From assembly GCA_027578815.1 (NCBI GenBank), contig JANBTH010000103.1, forward strand, positions 1 to 35,600: a stretch of DNA of 35,600 nt, in the 5' to 3' direction. Origin of the DNA: Coemansia sp. RSA 1804. Its lineage: Eukaryota > Kickxellomycota > Kickxellomycetes > Kickxellales > Kickxellaceae. The notes beneath the pieces are model-generated. The model was not told the origin of the DNA. It saw only the letters and a program-made list of their open reading frames with translations, and made no database searches. The translations under genes and the position numbers were made by a program. The first letter of the stretch is position 1. Every line of letters begins with the position of its first letter. Shown one piece after another: positions 16,941-26,100 of this stretch.

Positions 16941-17690
16941 CTACACGCCAAGACTGGAGCCACTCATCTGCGAAAAAAACGCAGGGACCCAGTATTCTGG
17001 CTGAGCAGCATCGTAATCATCAATCCAAATAATGCCGGAGCGCAGCATGTCGTCCACACACGAACGGATCCGATCCATGTCCCATCCAAAACCAACGCGG
17101 ACATCTTCAACCGTAAATTTGCACGTGTACTGCGCCAAAGCCAGAACAGTCGAGTTATCGGGGTTCGTCTCGCGAGAAACGCTTTGAACCATCTTGCGGT
17201 TCCCAAAGACAACTATCTTGTAGCCGCCCTTGAGGGGCTTGAGCTGACTGATTGCTCTCTTTATATCGTCCTCAACAATTGGTTCGCCACCCTTGATTCG
17301 TTTCCGTATCAAGCGCTGCTTCAAGTCGTCCAGATCAATCAGTCCGCCGTTTACAGATCTTGTTGCCACGCATATGTCGATGATCTGAATCCCCAGTTCG
17401 CAGTAAAAGTCGCCGACACCTAGCAGCTCCGCCATGTATCCCTTGCGCGAAACCAGCGGATCTACACCAATCAGTTGGCACATTCGCTGAACTTTGCCAC
17501 GAAACACCGGATCGCTGCGAATTTCTTTTTGGTGTTCACGCACAAAATCCTCGAGATTCGACTTCATCACCGTTATTTGCTCTTGGAGCTTTTCAATTTC
17601 TCGCTGTGACAGCTCATTTCCTTTCCGTGACAGTGCAAGGCGCTCTGCCTCCTTTCTCCGGAGCCCACCGATTCCAACGGCTTTCCGCAT
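16941..17690 (-). CDS. SNF8: ESCRT-II subunit Vps22/SNF8
   Basis: The ATG at 17690 starts a 249-residue protein (MRKAVGIGGLRRK). The frame runs five codons further to a TTG that I do not use. The sequence follows the SNF8/Vps22 family throughout: a basic N-terminal helix, a coiled-coil segment (SQREIEKLQEQITVMKSNL), the signature MCQLIGVDPL..KGYMAELLGVGDFYCELG, and NGGLI in the first winged helix, then a second winged helix ending YWVPAFF. Length is typical of the family (yeast and human proteins are about 230-260 residues). Vps22 is one of the subunits of the endosomal ESCRT-II complex that sorts ubiquitinated membrane proteins into multivesicular bodies. The gene is divergent from NDUFB8 and convergent with LPMO-like member D. 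Confidence 0.95.
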   Translation of the reverse strand: MRKAVGIGGLRRKEAERLALSRKGNELSQREIEKLQEQITVMKSNLEDFVREHQKEIRSDPVFRGKVQRMCQLIGVDPLVSRKGYMAELLGVGDFYCELGIQIIDICVATRSVNGGLIDLDDLKQRLIRKRIKGGEPIVEDDIKRAISQLKPLKGGYKIVVFGNRKMVQSVSRETNPDNSTVLALAQYTCKFTVEDVRVGFGWDMDRIRSCVDDMLRSGIIWIDDYDAAQPEYWVPAFFSQMSGSSLGV

Positions 17691-18047
17691 ATGAACTAGT
17701 TGCAAGAAAAATAGAGAGTAGAATGCTTATGATTTTCTGACGATAATAACAAATGCAAATCCTCGAGACAGCAAAGAAAAGAATGTGTTGATACAATTTT
17801 GTTTTATTTGAATCGTGTATGTACTGCAAACGCGCTATACCCCGTGATCCAAATCAAGCACAGAATCTTGCTGAATGCTATCTGCATGCAAGTCCGCTAA
17901 AACGATGTTTAGCCACGCCAGCCTTTTCTCTTTCTTGCGTTTTTCGGTTTCAGTTTTTGCTCTTTATCATTATATTATTATTGTTCTTTCACACTTTCTT
18001 GAAACGTGTCCGAGGTTTCATTTTTATTTTTCTTCCAATAACAGAGA
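17691..18047. promoter_or_regulatory. Shared promoter region of SNF8 and NDUFB8
   Basis: These 357 bp lie between two divergent start codons and must hold both promoters unless leaders extend outside. The NDUFB8 side is pyrimidine-rich. An AATAACAG ends three bases before the NDUFB8 ATG and could be a leader splice acceptor. Confidence 0.6.
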
Positions 18048-18761
18048 ATGAGTCGCACATTGCTTCTTCGCGGACTTGCAGCGAGGACAAGGCTTGTTGG
18101 TCCCCGCATGTACTCCTCGCACAACAAGCAAGAGTACTACGTGGATCCGGATCCACAGATTGGAGACTATCCGAATCTGCCACAAAAGTTTGCGGAGGAT
18201 CGATCGCCGTATGGGAAATACTGGGACAGACAGATGCGTCGTAATTTCGGAGAGCCAATCCATGAGCAGGATGAAATTTTGAACATGTGGGCGCCAACTC
18301 GTTACTCTTCGCCTGGATGGAAGCAGGTGGGAAAGATGTGGGCTTGTACCATTGCGCTTGTTGGCACTGTGTATTACATTATTGCAAAGACTAGATCTGA
18401 AACGCCTTATGTAAGTGTGAGATATAATTGTGGTGCAACAAAAGCTGTGCAGTCCTTTATTCTTTATTTTGTGCTAGCGATAACAAAAAAGAACAGCTAG
18501 ATTACTGATCCTTGTTCTGTTTTTCATTCTTGTTTGCTTTGTGTAGCTGCGTGCTTATTATCCAAATGGGCTGAAGGACGAACTTGGCGGGCTTCCGGTA
18601 AGTATCAAATCTATAGTGAAGTGCTGGTATTGCTTATCTTTCCCGTTTTTAATGATATTAATTATGCTCTTTTTTGGCATGCTACTGTATTGATCATGCA
18701 ACACCCCTTGACATTGTAGACACGTACGCTGGCAGACTCTATCGAAGAGGCCTCAAAGTAA
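18048..18761 (+). CDS. NDUFB8: Mitochondrial complex I subunit NDUFB8 (three exons)
   Basis: I join exons 18048-18410, 18547-18597 and 18720-18761, giving 151 residues. Both introns (136 and 122 bp) have GTAAGT donors and TAG acceptors and fall between codons. Exon 1 has a basic N-terminal presequence (MSRTLLLRGLAARTRL), the family signature DPQIGDYPNLP, RSPYGKYWDRQMRRNFGEP, HEQDEILNMW, and a membrane helix (MWACTIALVGTVYYIIA). Exon 2 gives LRAYYPNGLKDELGG, which continues the family pattern of a YP-x-GL segment after the helix. Exon 3 gives a short acidic tail ending EEASK. The protein is an accessory subunit of the membrane arm of NADH:ubiquinone oxidoreductase. The unspliced frame runs to 18500 only by reading through the first intron. 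Confidence 0.92.
18411..18546 (+). other. Intron 1 of NDUFB8
   Basis: GTAAGTGTG donor, TTTGTGTAG acceptor. Removing it joins TPY to LRAYYPNG in phase 0 and restores the family pattern. Confidence 0.88.
18598..18719 (+). other. Intron 2 of NDUFB8
   Basis: GTAAGTATC donor, ACATTGTAG acceptor, phase 0. It joins GGLP to TRTLADSIEE and a stop codon 14 codons later. Confidence 0.85.
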
Positions 18762-20131
18762 CTAGGGACCTTATAACAATGGAGGGCTTTCGTCGGATAT
18801 AAATGGATGTCTTTTCTTTTTCTTTTGTTTTCTTCTGTTTCTCAGTTGGAAGGTTTTAATACACACACATTCCAGCCCAGTTTGGAGGTCTGTGCGTGCA
18901 CTTTTACGTGCATGCCGCTGTCAATAACCATTACGCCATGCTTGGCTGCTATTAATGCTATCTGCTGTGACATGCTCGTTTCATTATCATATCGTTCTTG
19001 GCCTAAATGTTATTTCTGAAATGATAGTCTATTCTTTTAGGCGTCAGGGCTGGTTTCGTAGCTCCCCAATTTCCCCCAAACTAAGCGTGCAATGAAGCAG
19101 AGAAAAAGGCGGAAATCGGAGGTGAAAAACCTGTTTGCTTAAAGGTGTCAACAAAAGCAAAATGGAGGAGAGGCTAGTCGCCAAAAGGCAAAACAAACAG
19201 GCACAACGTCCGCTCAAAGGAAAATGGAAGGCAAAAATGTACAGCCAGACACTGTTTTTTGTTGGAGTTACTGCGTTTGGCGTAAGAGCTTGTGCTAGGA
19301 AGGGACACTGCGACTTTTGGCCTGTGGGCTGTGCTGCCAATAGCTAGCTTACTGGTCTGTGGAAAAATAAAAAGCCTTGACCACTCACAATGCAAACGGC
19401 ACACAGCATTTTTCGTCACTTACCAGTCTTCCCATGACAGAAAGCGCAGGAAATGACAATGCACAGACAGGACGCATACACTCTCTCGCAGATAATAGGA
19501 AAAGTTCCGTTAATTTCAATCTCTCGGCAATAGGCTGGCCGTTTTTCTTCTATAGTCACTATCGTGGATATTCTTTTTAAGCAATTTCATTTTTTCGCTT
19601 TCTCCTTTTTATCTTTTTCCTTTCTACCACATTTATTTACATAATTTCTGAATTTCTTTGTGTTTTTTTCGGTCCTCCACTAATTGCTTTTCTTATCGAA
19701 AGCTCTTGATACTAGTTGCTGGCTGCACAAGTTCTTTGTAATATCTGTAATATTGCTATTACAAGGAGGTGAATGAGTTCCATTGTTTCCAGCAGGGGAA
19801 TCTCCAATGTGCACGTAAACACAGCTAGCTACTCTATTCCCCTTTCCTCCGCTTTTTCTTGAGAATCCTAAAGACATCTTTCTGCCGACACCACCATCCA
19901 TCGGCGACGGCGGGTGAGCATCCTTACTACTTATATTACACTCAAAACTCCCCTCTTTCGTCTCTTCTTCCTTTTTTTCCCCACGCACCTGTTTTATTTT
20001 CTTCTTCTTCTTTTACTATTACTTTTTTTTATTGAATCACTTTACTACTAACAGCGTTCATACGGATAAAAGGAGGGAAAGCTGCGAATAAATAAGCGCA
20101 CAGCCATCGCCTGCTAGAATAATAAAGACAA
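18762..20131. other. Intergenic region between NDUFB8 and the P4-ATPase gene
   Basis: I support no gene in this 1.37-kb stretch. It holds the NDUFB8 3' end and the P4-ATPase upstream region, which is strongly pyrimidine-rich from about 19580 to 20040. A plus-strand frame from the ATG at 19162 (basic start, then a hydrophobic run) and a minus-strand frame at 19680-19988 have no recognisable relatives. Confidence 0.5.
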
Positions 20132-23100
20132 ATGGGCGGCGACACGAACAACAATGGCCACAGCGGTAAGGGCAAGGAGGCTGCTGCTTCGGAACCACCA
20201 GTATCATCGGCGTCAGCCAGTGGCAACTTTGGGCGCAGGAGACAGCAGCAGACTCATAGCCGGAACTTGGCGCCAATAATGGATCTGCCAACCATCGACA
20301 CCAGAGTAGGACGGGCCAACCTGGGCGGATCAGTCAGCATGCCGCCATCGCCAACGATGGACAGAATGGTATCGCAATCGGCGCCGATTAGACGGTACCC
20401 CTCGAACCCACACAACGCAGACCTTCTACGACAACGACTAGCGCCGCTTGCGCCGCTCGTGCAGGGCGGAAAAATGACCAAGGTGCCGCATTACGGCCGA
20501 CTGCGCAGCGTCACTGCGCGTATCCTGCGTATGATTGATCCGCGCACGCTTGCGCAACAACATCAGCGCCAACAACGACAGAAGGCCGAGGAGCGTGCGG
20601 CAGGTGGGCATCCTGATGATACTACGGCGGCAACACGCGGAACGGCAGCCGGAGTGCTTGGCCTGAGTTTTGTTGACACAGTCAGAGATGCTGCTGCTGT
20701 GCGTCGTCGTCGGAGATACAGTCACGGGTCGATTCCCATGGACACGCTGTCGCGCCATGCATCGAGCGAGTCGCCTCGACTGCTTTCAGCAACGATTAGC
20801 GGCAATGCCCAGAGGTCTGCAGAGCTGACGCATCCGTCGTGGCTGTCGCGGCCGTTGTCGTTCGATAGAAGACGGTCGGGAAGCATGCATCTGCTCTCGC
20901 CCGTGCACAGCTCGCATCGTCAAAGCGCAATGATGATGATGGCACGTGCGTCGGTTTCGGCTGATGATCGGAGCACGATCAGTGTGCGCAGAGATAGCAC
21001 CGATGCGGCAGCAGGTGTCCCTGCACAGATCATCCAGAACGCTGTGCTCGTCGAGTCGATCATTGCGATCCCGATGCCTGGGTACTTTCTGGACCCGGAG
21101 TCTGACCACTGGGTGGGCGGCCACTCGTTCCGGCAGCGGATGCGGTATCCGAACGAGGCTATTACTGTTCCCGCATCGCTGACCAAGCGTGTGCACTACG
21201 AGGTGTCGTACGACTACCCGAAGAACGTCATCTCCACGGCACGCTATAACGTGGTGACGTTCATGCCAGCGCAGCTTGTTGCGCAGTTCTCCAAGGTGGC
21301 CAACCTGTACTTTCTGTTTATTGCTATACTGCAGCAGGTGCCCGGATGGTCGACCACCGGCCAGTGGAGTACGATTCTCCCGCTCTGCGTGTTCGTCAGT
21401 CTCTCCATCGCACACGAAGGATTCGACGATCTCCGCCGTCATCGAATGGACCGTGCGGAAAACACACAGCACACGCGTGTTCTGAAAGTCAAAGTCCACG
21501 ATCGCCAGCGACTGTCGTTCAACTTCCGCGAGCTGCGTCACCGCGGGTCGCAGAGCATCCACAGCTTCCGCATGCGTAGCTCCCGGAGTATCCACGATAT
21601 CGGGCGCAATACCATCGATAGCGCGCGCCGATGGGCCGAGTCGACCATCGGCATCGGCTCGACTATCAAAGAGTCGATTGTGTCGCGTATCGCTGCGAAA
21701 CGCCGCAAGCAGCGCGAGCTCGAGGACTCTGACGACGAGGACGAGCACCTCAATGCCAACCAGAGCGGTTCTTCGTCGCGCTTATCCGATGGCGCCAACA
21801 CTGCGGCTGTCGGCGCCGATCCTGCAGCAGCTGCTGCTGCTGGCGAAACCGTGGCCGAGTCGATTCTGCGCCGCCGGCTTAACCGTGGCGTGCTAAGTGT
21901 GCGCAGCTGGCGCAGTGGTCGCGGTGTGCCTGCGACTGCCGACGCCAGCCAGGGCGACAGCGGCGATGAGGGCGAAGAAGAAGCGCAGCAGCACATTCGT
22001 GCGCACCGCCGGCAGATGTCCCGGCTTGGCGGCACCGGCGCGAGTTTTGCGGCCACAGCGAGTATGCTTGACGACCAGACAACAACTCATCTGCCCAGGC
22101 GGACCGGCCCAACCGTGGCCTTCAACGATGTTGTTGAGGAAATGTCGTATGCGAACGGATACGCCGACGCCGATCTTGATGAGCAAGTCGTCAATCCGTT
22201 GCCCGAGAACATGAGCTGCCGCTGGAAGCGCAAGCGCTGGGAGAACGTCCAGGTTGGCGATTTGCTTATGATCACCAAGGACGAGTGGATCCCCGCCGAC
22301 TGTATCGTTATTGCATCCACCGGCTTCGACGGCACCTGCTTTGTCGAGACCGCAGCGCTTGATGGCGAGACCACGCTGAAGCAGAAGCAGGCGCTGGAGG
22401 TCACCAACTCGGAGATCCAGACACCCGAGCAGCTGGCTGCATTCAATGCCTTTACGTATGTGGAGCCCGAATCGGCGGAGCTGTACAACTTTGAAGGATA
22501 CATGGAACGCAACGGCGAGCGGTACCCGCTGACGCCCAACCAGCTCCTCCTGCGCGGATCAGTGCTCCGCAACACTGCGTATGTGTTTGCGCAGGCCGTC
22601 TATTGTGGCGAGCACACGCGGCTGCGGCTCAATGCCACGCGGAATGTGCGCACAAAGGCGCCCCAGATCCAGCGGATCACCAACCGGATTGTCATTCTGG
22701 TGTTCCTCCTCCTGCTTGTCCTGTGCTTTGTGTTCTCTGCGCTCGGGATCCACTGGAACGACTCGACCAGCCACAAGCACTGGTACCTGCAAGGGAAGGA
22801 GATGTCCAAGGCGGCGCTTATCTTTGGATACATCGTCATGATGAACGCACTGATCCCTATATCGCTGTATGTTACGCTTGAGGCCGTCAAGATCTTCCAG
22901 TGCTGGTTCATCCAGCAGGATGTCTCGATGTACCATGCGGATACTAATACTCGTGCGGAGGCACGTACGACGGCCATTAACGAGGACCTTGGTATGGTTC
23001 GGTACGTGTTCAGCGATAAGACGGGCACGCTAACTGAGAATATCATGAAACTTCGTGCAGTGATGGTTTCCGGATTCTCGTACTTGCATATTGATCTGGA

Positions 23101-26100
23101 TCGGCTGCAAGAGGCGTCCAAGACAAAGGACGGTTTGGCGGAGCCATTGATGGATGGCGATGCCGATGTTAGCCCTCTTGGTACTGGCGATGATGCGTTT
23201 CTGGATGGCCCCACGCCTAGCAGTCCCAGAGTGCACAAGACGTCTTCGCGCCTCTCGTTTCTACGTCCCGGAAGCAGCGGAAATGGTCCTCTGTCTGCTG
23301 GCGCCAACAACAGCAGCAACACCGGTGATTTGAGTGGTCGTCAGTCGCCTTCGTTGTTCCGGACGCAGCTGCTCTCGAAGCACCGTCGCCAGCACAGTCT
23401 GCCTTCTCCCGCGCACAGTCCGGTTATCCCAGGCCAGGGACCGCGTGTGCTGCAGCAGCTTGCGGCGGCCAACCGCATGAACAGCAACAACAACAACAAC
23501 GGAAGCAATAACAACGGGAATAATACCAATGGCGTCAGTGGTCTGCGGCACAGCTTTGTCAAGCATGTGCGTGGGATGTCTGCTTCGGTTCTGCGGCAGC
23601 CAACAGGCTCGGTTGCCCTCGAGGACGATGGCGGCAACGGCGAGATGGGAGACCAACGCTTTGCATTGCCACCTGACGAGCATCGCACGGCGGCAGCGAT
23701 AGAGGAAGGCGACGGCGCCAACGCCGACAATGGCATAGCGGAACCGGATCCGGATCTCGTTGTCGGAGTCGATGGCGACGACCCGAGGATGCACACAAAG
23801 GCCAGCGAAGATGCACCGGTGTCGGATCTGCTTGCGCTGCCGTCGTCGCGACGCATGATGGACAGCTACTCGCCGCCATCGGAGATCTTCCGCACGCGCG
23901 CCGAGTGGTTCCTGCGATGCATGGCTCTTTGCCATACGGTTCAGCCGGATCGCGATCCACTCACCGGCCGTATTACCGGGTACCAGGCGACTTCGCCCGA
24001 CGAGAAGGCGCTTGTTGCGGCGGCGGCGGAGCTCGGGTATGTTATGAACAATCGCGCCGGCCCACTGGTCCAGCTTCGTGTGGTTGCGTCGGAGCGCATG
24101 CGCGACTTTAATCGTGTTGTCGTGGAGGGGCTCAAGTCGCCGGGAAAGGGCACGGCCAAGCGAGTCACCACACCAATAACTCCTCCTCCTCCACTTGCGC
24201 AGCCGCCGATGCTGGGGACGCCGGGAACTGCTGCGTCTACAGCCAACAGCAGCTACGGAAATAACGGATGGGACAGCGAGAAGCAGTCGCCGTTTGGGAC
24301 GCTCGCCGACGAAGAGGGTGCCACCTTTGCCAAGGACACCGTGGCGGTTGAATCTGCATCTGCATCTGCTGCGGCTGCTGCTGGCGGAGAGGGAGAAGGG
24401 GGAAAGAGACCCGGAACCGCATCCGACACTGAGGAGAAGACTGATGCGGACGCAGATGCGGATGCGCAGAGCTTTGACCGCGGTGTGCCACCGCCGCACC
24501 CGACGGATGCGCTTGGCAACTACGAGGTCCTGGATGTGCTCGAGTTCTCCAGTGCGCGCAAGCGCATGTCGGTTATCATGCGCTGTCCCGACGGTCGCGT
24601 GGTGATGATGTCGAAGGGCGCGGATTCGGCGATTCTGGCGCGCCTGGTCAAGCCGGAGAAGCTGGAATCGAGTCCCGACGATGCTTCGTACTTGCCAGCT
24701 CCAGCTCCAGCGCCATCACCACCGCCGCCGCCTTTCTCACTGCAGCCGACGAGACAGATGGCGGGTGGTGCCAACAACAATAACAGCAGCACCGGTAGCG
24801 GTAGCGTGTTTGGCACGCTCCCGGGCATTCCTCCGGCGCACCCGCATTCGCTATCGACTCGGCGTAAGCCGTCGCAACCCAGCCCGGCTTACCTGCAGCA
24901 GCACTCGCGCACATCCTCGGTTACTAGCAACAACATGCCAACTACACCCACAGCGGCAGCAGCGGCAGCAGCAGGGGAATCGCAGCCTCCAGCGCAAAAA
25001 CCGGGTGCCGATCTTGTGCTATCTTCGCTTCCGCCCCGTTTCAGCGATAGCTTTATGATCCATGGCGGAGAGTCGTCTTCTAGCCCGCGCACGCCGTCGG
25101 GGCTGTGCACGACCACCAGCTTTGGCGTAGACGATGAAGACGACGACGAGGAAGAAGAAGAGGAGGGCGAGGATGGGAAAGGCGAGAGGGCTGGCAAGCA
25201 GTCGATCTACGGCACGCTTCCGTCAACCCCGCCTGCCAAAAGCGGCAGCGGATTCCGGCACAGCCACCAGAAAAAGGGCTCCGGCGTGTCGCAGCTCAAA
25301 ACAGCGCACCGTCGGCTGATGAGCGACTCGCAGTTCAGCGCGATCAGCGAGGTGAGCAGCTTTGCCGACGCGCTGGGTCACGTGGAGGTGCCCGACTCGT
25401 TTGAATCGCCGTCCCGCGAGGAGGAGGAGTGGGCGCGCGCCCGGGCGCTCGAGGCGCTGCACCAGTTCTCCACGGAGGGCCTGCGCACCCTCGTTTATGC
25501 GCACAAGGAGATCGATTCCGCGGTATACGAGGCCTGGCACCAGCGGTACGTGGCGGCCACCACGGCGCTTGCCAACCGGCAGCAGCAGGTGGAGGCGCTT
25601 TGCGAGGAAATCGAGGGCGACCTGCTGCTCTCCGGCGTCTCGGCGATCGAGGACAGGCTGCAGAACGGGGTGCCCGAGACTATTTTCAAGCTGCGGCGCG
25701 CGGGCATTCGCGTGTGGATGCTCACGGGCGACAAGGTGGAGACTGCTATTAATATTGCCAAGTCGTGCAGGCTGATCGATACGGATGTGGTTGAGACCAC
25801 CAGCGTCGACGTCAATACCACAACAACGACAACAACCGCGGCGGGTGATAATAAGAATGGCGAGAAGGAGAAGGAGAAGGAGAAGATGCTGCTGCTTGTG
25901 ATGCAGTCGATCACGGATCACGATGAGCTCGACAAGATCATTTCCAATGCCCTGGAGGCTGCGCGCAACATGGCGGCCAACTCGAGCATCGACGACCGGT
26001 TTGAGAAGCGCTCCAAGCGGGAGAAGCTGCGGCGTGGGATGAAGAAGTTCGGGAATATGCTGGATCCACGTCGCCTCCGTCACCGCCACCGCCGTACTAG

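Noticed and set aside
18411..18500. NDUFB8 ending by read-through at 18500
   Set aside because: A GTAAGT donor at 18411 and downstream exons restoring the YPNGL segment show this to be intron sequence.
19162..19347. A small basic-then-hydrophobic plus-strand frame
   Set aside because: It looks superficially like a small mitochondrial membrane protein, but I can match it to no family and see no promoter or splice support.
19680..19988. A minus-strand frame of about 100 codons in the P4-ATPase upstream region
   Set aside because: Its composition mirrors the pyrimidine-rich promoter strand, and there is no recognisable content.
23261..24499. A 412-codon minus-strand frame within the P4-ATPase
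   Set aside because: It is antisense to the low-complexity insert and the SPDEKA region, Arg/His-rich, and has no domain.
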